Origin: Clostridium_F caseinilyticum
GTDB lineage: Bacteria > Bacillota > Clostridia > Clostridiales > Clostridiaceae
Assembly (NCBI RefSeq): GCF_046127645.1
Contig: NZ_CP175919.1
Direction: 5' to 3' (one strand)
DNA: 64,000 nt
Shown here: piece by piece, positions 18,472-27,660 of the stretch
Layout of the letters: each line of letters opens with the position of its first letter
Position numbering within the stretch: the stretch's first letter is position 1
The notes under the pieces: model-generated
What the model saw: the letters and a program-made list of their open reading frames with translations, nothing else
Database searches by the model: none
Told to the model about the DNA's origin: nothing
Program-made: the position numbers and the translations under genes

Positions 18472-18520
18472 ATAAAACCTCCTTTTATGAAATATTATTT
18501 TTCATAAAAGGAGGTTTTAT
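18472..18520 (-). terminator. 21-bp perfect hairpin carrying the ribosome site of the YkuS-like gene
   Basis: Positions 18472-18492 pair without mismatch with 18500-18520 around a 7-nt loop. On the minus strand it begins next to the stop codon of the DUF4446 gene and ends in a short T run before the YkuS-like ATG. The AGGAGG (complement of 18478-18483) is inside the 3' arm. Confidence 0.75.
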
Positions 18521-18521
18521 T

Positions 18522-19031
18522 CTAATTTTCAGTAACATTATTTATACAATTTTCTAATACTTGTTTTTCTTCATCTGACAACTCATATCTTGATATGCCC
18601 CTATCTATAGGTTTAGCATATGTAGTACTTTCATTTCGTCCAAATATACTTGTTAATATAACACCACTATTGTCATTATCTAAAAATGCTATTGAATAAC
18701 TTAAATCACTTCCTACGTCATCAAAAGCTCTATATCTAACTATAGCTACTTTTTGTATACATGATTTTACTCTTTCGTCTATAGTGCTATATATTTCTTT
18801 TACATATTCAGTTTCTTCTTTTACTTCATCTATTTTATCTAAATAACCATTTATTAATTCCTCAATACTCTTATTACTTGAACCTCTCATAAATTTTTTA
18901 TATTTTTTTTTCAATTTTTTTAAAGAAACCATATTAATTATAAGTATTATAAATAATAAAATCATAATTGCTGCTAATGCTACAATTATAAAAGCTGAAT
19001 TTATGTTTATAAATTCTATTATATTTGTCAT
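18522..19031 (-). CDS. DUF4446 family membrane-anchored protein
   Basis: This 169-residue protein has one N-terminal membrane helix (about residues 12-35). A basic stretch (KKLKKKYKKFMRG), a helical coiled-coil-prone part (40-95) and a C-terminal domain (VAIVRYRAFDDVGSDLSYSIAFLD) follow. The DUF4446 family sits beside parB in clostridia and relatives, hinting at a role near the chromosome origin or membrane, but none is proven. It has a GGAGGAG ribosome site. A parS site lies between it and parB. Confidence 0.85.
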   Translation of the reverse strand: MTNIIEFININSAFIIVALAAIMILLFIILIINMVSLKKLKKKYKKFMRGSSNKSIEELINGYLDKIDEVKEETEYVKEIYSTIDERVKSCIQKVAIVRYRAFDDVGSDLSYSIAFLDNDNSGVILTSIFGRNESTTYAKPIDRGISRYELSDEEKQVLENCINNVTEN

Positions 19032-19050
19032 AATGTATCTCCTCCGTCAA

Positions 19051-19066
19051 TGTTTCACGTGAAACA
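19051..19066. promoter_or_regulatory. parS: parS centromere site 1
   Basis: The 16-base palindrome TGTTTCACGTGAAACA matches the B. subtilis parS consensus exactly. It starts two bases past the parB stop codon. Spo0J/ParB loads here and spreads, recruiting SMC and driving origin segregation. Confidence 0.97.
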
Positions 19067-19068
19067 TT

Positions 19069-19917
19069 TTATAATTTTAGTATGTCCAATATTCTCTGCA
19101 AATCATCTTCCGAATAATATTCTATTTCTATTTTCCCTTTATTTTTATTGTTTTGTAAGTTAACCTTTGTATCAAATAAACTTTCTAATTTACTTTTTAT
19201 ATCTTTATAATAAGGTAAAATATCATTATCTTTTATATTATTCTTATTCTTTTTTTCTTTATGTATATTTTTTATTATTCGTTCTGTTTCTCTAACACTT
19301 AAGTTTTCATCAATTATTGTTTGTGATAATTTATATTGTAATTCATTTTCTTTTAAAGCTAATAATGCTCTTCCATGACCTTCAGTTATAACACCATCGA
19401 TTAAATATTGTTGAACTCTTTTATCTAAAGCTAATAATCTCATGCAATTAGCAATAGCTGCTCTAGATTTACCTATTCTTATACTTAAAGTGTCTTGAGT
19501 TATTTCAAATTCCTGAATTAAATTTTTATACGCCTGAGCTTCTTCTATACAATTCAAATCTTGTCTTTGTATATTTTCTATTAAAGATATTTCTAATACA
19601 CTTTTATCATCTAAATCCATAACCACAGCTGGTATCTTTTTTATGCCCGCTAGCTTAGCAGCTCTCCATCTTCTTTCTCCTGCAACTATAGTGTATAAAC
19701 TACCTTCCTTTTTTAAAACTAAAGGTTGAATAATGCCGTGTTCTTTTATAGATTGCGCCAAACATCTTATTTTTTCTTCGTCAAAATTTTTTCTAGGCTG
19801 TTCATTATTAGGTTTTATTAGATTTATAGATATAGTATTTATACTATCCTTATTTTCTTGGGATTTTTCAGGAATTAATGCTCCCAAACCCTTTCCTAAT
19901 GCTGATTTTTTATTCAA
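19069..19917 (-). CDS. parB: Chromosome partitioning protein ParB (Spo0J)
   Basis: This 282-residue ParB has the CTP-binding N-domain with the GERRWRAAK motif (about residues 79-87). A helix-turn-helix region with GKSRAAIAN and TEGHGRALL follows, then a C-terminal dimer domain. At positions known to separate ParB from Noc specificity it shows the ParB-type residues (R in GKSR, A in LLAL, G in TEGH). The start is TTG, 8 bases after GGAGG. It overlaps no neighbour but follows parA by 15 bases, so they form one operon. Confidence 0.95.
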   Translation of the reverse strand: MNKKSALGKGLGALIPEKSQENKDSINTISINLIKPNNEQPRKNFDEEKIRCLAQSIKEHGIIQPLVLKKEGSLYTIVAGERRWRAAKLAGIKKIPAVVMDLDDKSVLEISLIENIQRQDLNCIEEAQAYKNLIQEFEITQDTLSIRIGKSRAAIANCMRLLALDKRVQQYLIDGVITEGHGRALLALKENELQYKLSQTIIDENLSVRETERIIKNIHKEKKNKNNIKDNDILPYYKDIKSKLESLFDTKVNLQNNKNKGKIEIEYYSEDDLQRILDILKL

Positions 19918-19932
19918 CCTGATATCCTCCCT

Positions 19933-20697
19933 TTATTGTTTTTTTATAAATTCTTTACTTAAATTATTGTATGCATCTGCTCCCTTACATTTAGAATCAT
20001 ATAATATTATAGGCAATCCAAAGCTAGGAGCTTCTGCTAATCTTACATTCCTAGGAATTGTGGTCTTATATACTTTATCATTAAAGTATTTTTTTACTTC
20101 CTCCGCTACCTCATTACATAATCTAGTTCTGATATCATACATAGACAATATTACACCTTCAACTTCTAAATTAGAGTTAAGAGATTTTTGTACTAATTCA
20201 ATAGTATTAACTAATTGTCCTACACCTTCTAATGAATAAAATTCACATTGTATGGGAATTAAAACACTATCAGATCCAGCAAGTGCATTAATTGTTAATA
20301 AACCTAATGAAGGTGGACAATCAATAAATACATAATCAAAATCATTCTCTATTTCTTTTAATTTTTGTAAAAGAATTCTTTCTCTGTCTAATTTATTTAT
20401 TAATTCTATTTCGGCACCAGCTAAAGACATAGTTGATGGTAAAATATAAAAATTGCTTATAAGTTCACTTTGCTTTATTGCTTCTTTGATTGATATTTCA
20501 TCCGATGTTAAAACATCGTATACTGAGAGTTCTAAGCTATTTTTATCTAATCCCATTCCGCTGGTGGTATTACCTTGAGGATCTATGTCTATATTTAATA
20601 TTTTATATCCATTCATGGCTAGACATGAACATAAATTTATACTAGTTGTAGTCTTGCCTACACCACCTTTTTGATTAAAAATAGATATTACTTTCAA
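19933..20697 (-). CDS. soj: Chromosome partitioning ATPase ParA (Soj)
   Basis: This 254-residue deviant-Walker ATPase has KGGVGKTTT at residues 10-18 and the switch regions DIDPQGNTTSG and FIDCPPSLG. It has no N-terminal DNA-binding extension, as expected for chromosomal Soj. It moves or positions ParB-parS complexes and in B. subtilis modulates DnaA. The start is TTG behind AGGTGG. It lies upstream of parB in the same operon. Confidence 0.95.
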   Translation of the reverse strand: MKVISIFNQKGGVGKTTTSINLCSCLAMNGYKILNIDIDPQGNTTSGMGLDKNSLELSVYDVLTSDEISIKEAIKQSELISNFYILPSTMSLAGAEIELINKLDRERILLQKLKEIENDFDYVFIDCPPSLGLLTINALAGSDSVLIPIQCEFYSLEGVGQLVNTIELVQKSLNSNLEVEGVILSMYDIRTRLCNEVAEEVKKYFNDKVYKTTIPRNVRLAEAPSFGLPIILYDSKCKGADAYNNLSKEFIKKQ

Positions 20698-20794
20698 TTC
20701 CTCACCACCTAATTAATTATTCTACTTTTAATTATATAATTTAAAGTAGAATAATTAAAGTCTTTTACATATACTTTATTAAAATTTAATAAAA

Positions 20795-20822
20795 AGTAGA
20801 TGTTTCACGTGAAACATCTACT
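20795..20822. promoter_or_regulatory. parS: parS site 2 at the apex of a terminator-like palindrome
   Basis: A perfect 16-base parS (20801-20816) is the core of a 28-base perfect palindrome. An A-run lies to the left and a T-run to the right, as in bidirectional terminators. It touches the last two bases of the noc stop-codon triplet (20821-20823) and so ends the noc message as well as loading ParB. Confidence 0.9.
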
Positions 20823-21600
20823 ATTTTTTAGGTATTGTTATGGTTATTTGTATTTTATCATCTAGATCTTTAGATCTGTAGTTTGCTTTAACACCATATT
20901 TATCAAAAACCTGTTTTACTGTATTAACATAAACTACCGGCGAAAAAATTCCTTTTATTCTTTTTTTACCATCAGAAGCTAAATTTTTATTGCTATCATC
21001 ACATAATTCCTTTTCTATTAATTCTTCTGTCTTTTTTACATTTAATTTTTTTTCTATAACAATAGTCAATATTTTTAATTGTTTACCTTTATCATTAATT
21101 TTTAACAGTGCCCTGCCATGTCTTTCTGTTAAATTATTTTCCAATATTTTTTCTCTAATTTCTTTAGATAATTTTAATAACCTCATTTTATTTGCTATAG
21201 TAGATTGCTTTTTCCCAATTACTTCTGATAATTTATCTTGAGTATAAAAATGTTCTTGTATTAAATTATGATAAGCTTCTGCTTCCTCAAAACAATTTAA
21301 ATCTTCTCTTTGTAAATTTTCTAGTAATGCTATTGCTGCAGAATCCTTATCTGTAACATCTATAATAACTGCTGGAACTTCATTTAAACCCAATTTTTTA
21401 GCTGCCCTTAATCTTCTTTCCCCAGCAACTAATTCATATTCACCATCTTTTATCTTTCTAACAGATAATGGCTGAATTATGCCATACACTTTTATTGATT
21501 GCGCTAGCTCTTCTATGCTTTCCTCATTAAAATATTTTCTAGGTTGATATAAATTGGGAATAATTTTATCAGTGGAAATATAATTTATATTTTTTTGCAT
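20821..21600 (-). CDS. noc: Nucleoid occlusion protein Noc (ParB-family)
   Basis: This 259-residue ParB paralogue lies between rsmG and soj, the usual noc position. GERRLRAAK (about 76-84) is the CTP-binding motif. The DNA-binding region reads GKKQSTIANKMRLLKL and LTERHGRALL, with Noc-type specificity residues (Q, K, K, R) where ParB has R, C, A, G. It starts MQKNINYISTDKIIPN, so the amphipathic membrane-targeting helix at the N-terminus of B. subtilis Noc is absent. GAGGGA precedes the ATG. Confidence 0.85.
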   Translation of the reverse strand: MQKNINYISTDKIIPNLYQPRKYFNEESIEELAQSIKVYGIIQPLSVRKIKDGEYELVAGERRLRAAKKLGLNEVPAVIIDVTDKDSAAIALLENLQREDLNCFEEAEAYHNLIQEHFYTQDKLSEVIGKKQSTIANKMRLLKLSKEIREKILENNLTERHGRALLKINDKGKQLKILTIVIEKKLNVKKTEELIEKELCDDSNKNLASDGKKRIKGIFSPVVYVNTVKQVFDKYGVKANYRSKDLDDKIQITITIPKK

Positions 21601-21699
21601 ACTACCATCCCTCTTATTCTCTTCCTAATATTTACATTTCTTCTTTGAATGTAATTTTCCTCTTTTTTTTATTATTTTTTAAATTGCAAATTATTACAT

Positions 21700-22419
21700 T
21701 TATTTTAGAGGATTTTTTTTAATAATACCAGGCTTTCTAGGATATTTTTTTTCAGTTTCTTTTAATTTTTTTATAATTACTAAATTATGCTTTAAATCTG
21801 TATCTTCAATATCTATTTTTATTATATCTTCTATTTTTCCACCTAAAACTTCTATAGATTTTGTAGCTACTGTTATTTCCTCTTCTACAGATGGTCCTTT
21901 CATAGCTACAAAATATCCTCCCTTTTTTACAAAAGGAATGCAAAATTCACTTAAAACTGCTAAATTTGCTACTGCTCGAGAAACTGCTACATCATAATTT
22001 TGCCTATGCTCAACTTCCTGAGCGTAATCTTCTGCTCTTCCATGCAAGCATTGTATATCCTTTAATTTTAAATCACCTATTACGATATTTAAAAAATTTA
22101 TTCTCTTTTGTAGTGAATCTAATAATGTTATTTTTATATCTTCTCTTAATATTTTTATAGGTATGCCAGGGAAACCTGCTCCTGTACCTATATCAATTAA
22201 ACTTTTAGCTTCTCCTATAGGTGAAGCCTTAAATATTTTTATACAATCTATAAAATGTTTTTTTATTATTTCCTCATCTTTAACAATAGCTGTTAAATTT
22301 ATTTTTTTATTCCATTCCTGTATTAAATTTTTATAGCTTATGAACTGATTATATTTTTTATCATTAAAATCTAAATTAACATCATTACATGATGATTGTA
22401 GTATGTTGAAAAATTCCAT
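21700..22419 (-). CDS. rsmG: 16S rRNA 7-methylguanosine methyltransferase RsmG
   Basis: This 239-residue SAM-dependent enzyme methylates G527 (E. coli numbering) of 16S rRNA; loss gives low-level streptomycin resistance. The SAM site DIGTGAGFPGIPIKI and the VSRAVANL segment are typical of RsmG/GidB. A lysine-rich C-terminal tail (KYPRKPGIIKKNP) probably helps bind rRNA. It has a strong TGGAGG ribosome site and sits 23 bases after mnmG in the mnmE-mnmG-rsmG operon. Confidence 0.96.
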   Translation of the reverse strand: MEFFNILQSSCNDVNLDFNDKKYNQFISYKNLIQEWNKKINLTAIVKDEEIIKKHFIDCIKIFKASPIGEAKSLIDIGTGAGFPGIPIKILREDIKITLLDSLQKRINFLNIVIGDLKLKDIQCLHGRAEDYAQEVEHRQNYDVAVSRAVANLAVLSEFCIPFVKKGGYFVAMKGPSVEEEITVATKSIEVLGGKIEDIIKIDIEDTDLKHNLVIIKKLKETEKKYPRKPGIIKKNPLK

Positions 22420-22442
22420 TTAACAACCTCCAAAAGGATTTT

Positions 22443-24320
22443 TTAGTTTTCTCTATTTTTTCTTTCCATATATATAAGTAATACTGATATATCTGCTGGT
22501 GATACACCAGAAATTCTAGAAGCCTGGCCTATATTTATAGGTTTTATCTTTTCTAATTTTTGAATAGCTTCTATTCTCAATCCTTTTATATCCGAAAAAT
22601 TTATACTTTTAGGTATTAATCTATTTTCATATTTTTTAAATTGTTCAACTTGTTCTAACTGTTTGTTTATATATCCTTCATATTTTGCAATTATATTTAT
22701 TTCTTCTTTTTCATCATCACTTAAACTCGGTCTTTCATTATCTAAAGATTTGACTTTAAAGTAATCTAATTCTGGTCTTTTTATTAATTCATACAAACTA
22801 ATAGGTTTTTTTAACTCAGTAGATCCTTTCTCTAATAAAAATTCATTTATTTCTTTTTTCCCTGTTATTTGTACTTTTTTTATTCTTTCTATTTCATTTT
22901 CTACATTCTTTTTCCTATTTAGATATTTATTATACCTATCCTCTTTTACAAGCCCAATTCTATAACCCATTTCTGTTAGTCTTAAGTCTGCATTATCTTG
23001 TCTTAATAACAATCTGTATTCTGCTCTTGATGTCATCATTCTATAGGGCTCATTTGTTCCTTTTGTTACTAAATCATCTATAAGTACGCCTATATATGCA
23101 TCTGATCTTTTTAAAATTAATGGATCTTTTTCCTTTATTTTTAATACAGCATTAATTCCAGCTACAAGACCTTGAGCTGCAGCTTCTTCATAACCTGAGC
23201 TTCCATTAAATTGACCTGCTCCATATAACCCATTTATATTTTTAAATTCTAAAGTTAAATCTAATTGCTGAGGATCAATACAATCATATTCTATAGCATA
23301 AGCAGTTCTTAATATTTCTGCATTTTCTAGTCCTGGCACACTTCTATACATTTTTATTTGAACATCTTCTGGTAAAGAACTAGACATACCACCAACATAT
23401 AATTCTTCTGTATTTTCACCTTCTGGCTCTATAAATATCTGATGTTTATCTTTATCTGGGAATCTAACAATTTTGTCTTCAATAGATGGACAGTATCTTG
23501 GGCCTATTCCTTCTATTGATCCATTATATAATGGAGATCTATGTATATTTTCATGTATTATTTTATGAGTCTCTTCAGAAGTATAAGTTAAATAACAAGA
23601 AATTTGATCCTTATCTAATTTATCATGTATAAAAGAAAAAGGAACTATTTTTTCATCTCCTGGCTGTTCTATCATTTTAGAAAAATCTACTGATCTTTTA
23701 TTTATTCTCGCAGGAGTTCCTGTCTTAAACCTTCTAAGATTTATCCCTAAATCTAATAGACTTTGAGATAAGTCATTAGCAGGATATAATCCGCTTGGTC
23801 CACTACTATATATTATATCGCCTATTATTATTTTACCCTTTAAATAAGTTCCAGTACATAATATTATAGCCTTAGTAGTAAAATATGCTCCATTTTTAGT
23901 TAAAATACCCTTAATTTTATTATCTTTCACATCTATTTCTACAACTTCTAATTGTCTTAAAGTAACATTTTCTTCTTTTTCTAATAAATGCTTCATTCTT
24001 TCACTATATCTTTTTTTATCCGCTTGTGCTCTTAAAGAATGTACTGCTGGACCTTTGGAAGTATTAAGCATTCTAGATTGTATAAATGTATGATCTATGT
24101 TTATGCCCATTTCACCACCTAAAGCATCTATTTCCCTTACTAAATGTCCTTTTGCTGTTCCACCTATATTAGGGTTACAAGCCATAAGCGCGATACTATC
24201 TAAGTTCATTGTACATATTAATGTTTTACATCCCATTCTTGCAGAAGCCAATGCTGCTTCGCATCCTGCATGACCTGCACCAATAACTACTACATCAAAA
24301 TCTCCAGCTAAATATTTCAT
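22443..24320 (-). CDS. mnmG: tRNA uridine-34 carboxymethylaminomethyl enzyme MnmG (GidA)
   Basis: This FAD-dependent protein of about 625 residues works with MnmE to place cmnm5 groups on wobble U34 of certain tRNAs. The FAD motif GAGHAGCEAA begins at residue 14. The family blocks NPNIGGTAKGHLVREIDALG and RFKTGTPARI are present. An upstream in-frame codon at 24344 would add eight residues overlapping mnmE. The family normally starts right before the FAD strand, so 24320 is preferred. The ribosome site is weak. Confidence 0.95.
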   Translation of the reverse strand: MKYLAGDFDVVVIGAGHAGCEAALASARMGCKTLICTMNLDSIALMACNPNIGGTAKGHLVREIDALGGEMGINIDHTFIQSRMLNTSKGPAVHSLRAQADKKRYSERMKHLLEKEENVTLRQLEVVEIDVKDNKIKGILTKNGAYFTTKAIILCTGTYLKGKIIIGDIIYSSGPSGLYPANDLSQSLLDLGINLRRFKTGTPARINKRSVDFSKMIEQPGDEKIVPFSFIHDKLDKDQISCYLTYTSEETHKIIHENIHRSPLYNGSIEGIGPRYCPSIEDKIVRFPDKDKHQIFIEPEGENTEELYVGGMSSSLPEDVQIKMYRSVPGLENAEILRTAYAIEYDCIDPQQLDLTLEFKNINGLYGAGQFNGSSGYEEAAAQGLVAGINAVLKIKEKDPLILKRSDAYIGVLIDDLVTKGTNEPYRMMTSRAEYRLLLRQDNADLRLTEMGYRIGLVKEDRYNKYLNRKKNVENEIERIKKVQITGKKEINEFLLEKGSTELKKPISLYELIKRPELDYFKVKSLDNERPSLSDDEKEEINIIAKYEGYINKQLEQVEQFKKYENRLIPKSINFSDIKGLRIEAIQKLEKIKPINIGQASRISGVSPADISVLLIYMERKNREN

Positions 24321-24328
24321 ATAATTAC

Positions 24329-25714
24329 CTACTTTCCTAAACAAAATTCAGAAAATATTTTATCTATAATGTTCTCCTCTAAAGCATCACCAGTAATTTC
24401 TCCAAGATATTTCCACGCATTTCTAATATCTATAGAGGCTAAATCTATGGATATTTCATCTGATAAAGTTTCTATCGCTTGAAGACAAGCTTCTTTAGAT
24501 CTTATTAAAGCTTCCTGGTGCCTAGCATTTGTAACTATAAGTTCATCAGATTTTATCTCTCCACTAAAGAAAAGATTTCTTATACATTCTTTTAACTCAT
24601 TTAATCCTGAATTGTTTTTAACTGATGTTTTTATTATATATTTAGAATCTAATGCTTTTATAAAATGATTTTCTTCATTTAAATCTTTATTTAAATCTAA
24701 TTTATTTAATAAAATTATATACTTTTTATCTTTTATAAACTCCATTATTTCTATATCTTCTTCGTCTATTTTTCTACTTAAATCTAACATAAATATAACT
24801 AAGTCAGCTTCATCTATCTTTTCTTTTGATTTTTCTACACCAATTTTTTCTACTACATCTTCTGTTTCTCTTATTCCTGCTGTATCTACTATTTTTATAG
24901 GTATTCCGTCAATATTTATATATTCTTCTATAACATCTCTTGTAGTACCTGGTATTTCTGTAACTATAGCTTTATTTTCATTAATTAGTGCATTTAACAA
25001 AGAAGATTTTCCTACATTAGGTTTTCCAACTATTACAGTATTTAACCCTTCTCTTAATATTTTACCCTCTTCTGAAGCACTAATCAAATTATCTATTTCA
25101 TTTATTATCTTCTTTAAATCTACTTTAATTTTTTGACCTGTTATTTCTTCCAAATCATCCTCAGGATAATCTACTGTAGCTTCTATATGTGCTATAATTT
25201 TAATCATTTCATCTCTAATAAAATTAATTTCCTTAGAAAGTCTTCCTTCGGCTTGCTTTAATGCTGATTTCATAGATAAATCTGTTTTAGATCTTATTAT
25301 ATCTATAACAGCTTCTGCTTGACTTAAATCTATTCTTCCATTTAAAAAAGCTCTTTTAGTAAACTCTCCTGGTTCTGCTAGCCTTGCTCCACATTTAATT
25401 AATTCTTTTAATATTTTTTTTGTTGGTATTACACCACCATGACAATTAATCTCTAAAGTATCCTCAGCAGTAAAGCTTCTAGGACCTTTCATGTAACTTA
25501 CTAAAACTTCATCTATTATTTCTTTACTTTCTTTTTCAATTATAAAACCATATCTCATAGAATAAGGTTTTATATCATCTAATGTTCTATTATTTTTACC
25601 CTTAAATATACTAGTAACTATATCTAATGATTTATCTCCAGATATTCTTATTATAGATATACCACCTTCTCCTAATGGTGTTGCAACAGCAGCTATAGTA
25701 TCAAATTCTTTCAT
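24329..25714 (-). CDS. mnmE: tRNA modification GTPase MnmE
   Basis: This 461-residue K+-activated GTPase partners MnmG. The N-terminal formyl-THF-binding domain (to about 120) and a helical domain precede the G domain, with P-loop GKPNVGKS (230-237) and DTAG. The C-terminal CLGK holds the conserved catalytic-loop cysteine (Cys458). AGAGGTGA lies before the ATG. The 3' end overlaps only the optional upstream start of mnmG. Confidence 0.97.
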   Translation of the reverse strand: MKEFDTIAAVATPLGEGGISIIRISGDKSLDIVTSIFKGKNNRTLDDIKPYSMRYGFIIEKESKEIIDEVLVSYMKGPRSFTAEDTLEINCHGGVIPTKKILKELIKCGARLAEPGEFTKRAFLNGRIDLSQAEAVIDIIRSKTDLSMKSALKQAEGRLSKEINFIRDEMIKIIAHIEATVDYPEDDLEEITGQKIKVDLKKIINEIDNLISASEEGKILREGLNTVIVGKPNVGKSSLLNALINENKAIVTEIPGTTRDVIEEYINIDGIPIKIVDTAGIRETEDVVEKIGVEKSKEKIDEADLVIFMLDLSRKIDEEDIEIMEFIKDKKYIILLNKLDLNKDLNEENHFIKALDSKYIIKTSVKNNSGLNELKECIRNLFFSGEIKSDELIVTNARHQEALIRSKEACLQAIETLSDEISIDLASIDIRNAWKYLGEITGDALEENIIDKIFSEFCLGK

Positions 25715-25762
25715 AAAAAATCACCTCTTTTTATAAATACCAATAATATAAAAAGAAAGCCT

Positions 25763-26389
25763 TTAGGCTTTCCTTAAATTTATTACAACTTTTCTAAAAG
25801 GTTCATCACCTTCGCTATAAGTTTCAACATAATTATTATTTTGAAGTTCTGAATGTATTATTCTTCTTTCATAAGGATTCATAGGCTCCAACTTAACTGG
25901 CCTTCCAGTTTCTCTTACTTTATGTCCTAATCTTCTTGCTAATTTTTTTAATGTCTCTTCTCTCTTATCTCTATAATTTTCTGTATCTAATATAACCCTT
26001 TTGTAATCACAATTTTGATCTTTATTAATTACAAGACTAACTAAATATTGTAGAGAATCTAGAGTTTCGCCTCTGTATCCTATGATTATGCCCATATCTG
26101 GTCCTGATAAATCTATTTTTATTACATCTTTCTTTTCTTTTATATCTATCTTAGCTTCTACATTCATACTTTCCAATACAGATCCTAAAAAGTCTTTAAC
26201 TTCTTTTTCATAATCTTTTTTTAGTTTCATCTCTATTTTTGCAGGTCTTGTACCTATAAAGTTAAGAAACCCTCTGCTTCCTTCATCAATAATTTTTATT
26301 TCTACCTTATCTTTTGAAGTATTTAATTTCTTTAAGCCATGATCAATAGCCTCTTCTATGGTTTTCCCAGTCATTTCAATAAATTTCAT
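25763..26389 (-). CDS. jag: RNA-binding protein Jag (KhpB)
   Basis: This protein of about 208 residues has an N-terminal Jag domain (MKFIEMTGKTIEEAI), a type II KH domain with the loop IIGYRGETLDSLQ, and a C-terminal R3H domain (NPYERRIIHSEL). In other Firmicutes KhpB pairs with KhpA to bind many RNAs and affects cell division and sporulation. An in-frame upstream codon at 26401 is rejected because family members begin at MKFIE. Its ribosome site overlaps the yidC stop region, indicating coupling. Confidence 0.93.
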   Translation of the reverse strand: MKFIEMTGKTIEEAIDHGLKKLNTSKDKVEIKIIDEGSRGFLNFIGTRPAKIEMKLKKDYEKEVKDFLGSVLESMNVEAKIDIKEKKDVIKIDLSGPDMGIIIGYRGETLDSLQYLVSLVINKDQNCDYKRVILDTENYRDKREETLKKLARRLGHKVRETGRPVKLEPMNPYERRIIHSELQNNNYVETYSEGDEPFRKVVINLRKA

Positions 26390-26406
26390 GCCCCAAGTCA
26401 CACCCC

Positions 26407-27060
26407 CTAGGCTTCAACTTTACCTCTTAACTCCATCTTTTTCATTATAACTGTTTGTATTATTTGAATTAAGTTATTTATAACCCAGTATAATACCAAA
26501 GCTGATTTCAGCTTCCAACTTATCACGATCATAAAAATAGACATACCTATATTCATTGACTTCATCTGTGCAGCCTGTGAACTATCTCCAGATGCCATTA
26601 ATGTTCCAGAAAAATATGTAGTTGCACCTGAAAGTATTGCTAAAACTACATCTGGTTTAGCTAAATCTTTTACCCATAAAAAACTTATACCATTTATACC
26701 AGTTAAAGTATTAAATACATAGTACAATGCTATAAATATTGGCCATTGTATTAATAAAGGCAAACATCCTCCTAAAGGATTTACACCTTTTTCTTTATAA
26801 AGCTCCATAGTTTTTTGATTCAATTTTTGAGGATCACTTTTATATTTTGCTTGTAATTTCTTTATTTCTGGTTGTAATTCATTCATTCTAAGGGAAGATT
26901 TTGTTTGCTTTATGTTTAAAGGAAGTATTAATAGTCTTATTATTAATGTAACTAAAATTATGGCTATACCATAAGAAAAGTTAGGATTACTAATTACATT
27001 TGATACAGCTCCATGTATAAATTTAAAGAACTGCACAAAAGCATCATTTAAATATCGCAA
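26407..27060 (-). CDS. yidC: Membrane protein insertase YidC (SpoIIIJ/OxaA type)
   Basis: This 217-residue insertase has five membrane segments. The groove arginine is in LIIRLLILPLNIKQTKSS, and a cytosolic hairpin (MNELQPEIKKLQAKYKSDP) is present. No lipobox cysteine is visible near the start, unlike Bacillus SpoIIIJ/YqjG. The start appears to be TTG behind AGGAGG. It lies in the conserved rpmH-rnpA-yidD-yidC-jag run. Confidence 0.95.
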   Translation of the reverse strand: MRYLNDAFVQFFKFIHGAVSNVISNPNFSYGIAIILVTLIIRLLILPLNIKQTKSSLRMNELQPEIKKLQAKYKSDPQKLNQKTMELYKEKGVNPLGGCLPLLIQWPIFIALYYVFNTLTGINGISFLWVKDLAKPDVVLAILSGATTYFSGTLMASGDSSQAAQMKSMNIGMSIFMIVISWKLKSALVLYWVINNLIQIIQTVIMKKMELRGKVEA

Positions 27061-27085
27061 ATTTTTAAACCTCCTAATTTTGCAT

Positions 27086-27295
27086 TTATTTTAAAGGGTC
27101 ATATCCTCCTTTATTAAAAGGATGACATCTTAGTATTCTCTTTATTGATATTAAGGTACCTTTTAATGCACCATATCTTTCTATAGCTTCTATTGCATAT
27201 TGAGAACAAGTAGGATAAAACCTACAACTAGGTCTCTTTAAAGGAGATATATACTTTCTATACATCTTAATAATACATATTAATAAATTTTTCAA
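27086..27295 (-). CDS. yidD: Membrane protein insertion efficiency factor YidD
   Basis: This 69-residue protein has the YidD signature: KMYRKYISPLKRPSCRFYPTC with paired cysteines, and CHPFNKGGYDPL at the C-terminus. It is an inner-membrane-associated helper of YidC. The TTG start overlaps the rnpA stop (TTGA), so translation is coupled. Confidence 0.95.
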   Translation of the reverse strand: MKNLLICIIKMYRKYISPLKRPSCRFYPTCSQYAIEAIERYGALKGTLISIKRILRCHPFNKGGYDPLK

Positions 27296-27627
27296 TTAGA
27301 TATGCCTGCCTTTTTTAATAAATTTATTAATGCACTTTCTATATCCTTATAATCCCTATCATTAGAACTATTTCTAGCTATAAAAACCAAATCATAACCT
27401 TGTTTCATATCTTTATCTAAATTTAATCTATAGCTTTCTTTTATTAATCTTTTTACTCTATTTCTAATTACACTTTTCCCAACCTTTTTACTGACAGATA
27501 CGCCTAATCTATTTATATTATATCTATTTTTACATACATACAATACTAAAAGTTTATTAGAATAAGACTTGCCTCTTCTATATACATGTCTAAATTCTTT
27601 ATTCTTCCTTATTTTATTTTCTTTCAT
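27292..27627 (-). CDS. rnpA: Ribonuclease P protein component
   Basis: This 111-residue basic protein is the cofactor of RNase P RNA in tRNA 5' maturation. The signature NRVKRLIKESYR and the GVSVSKKVGKSVIRN block are present. It begins MKENKIRKNKEFRHVYRRGKS behind AAGGAG. It follows rpmH and overlaps yidD. Confidence 0.96.
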   Translation of the reverse strand: MKENKIRKNKEFRHVYRRGKSYSNKLLVLYVCKNRYNINRLGVSVSKKVGKSVIRNRVKRLIKESYRLNLDKDMKQGYDLVFIARNSSNDRDYKDIESALINLLKKAGISN

Positions 27628-27660
27628 AGACTATATTCTCCTTTTTTTCTGCATCTGCAG

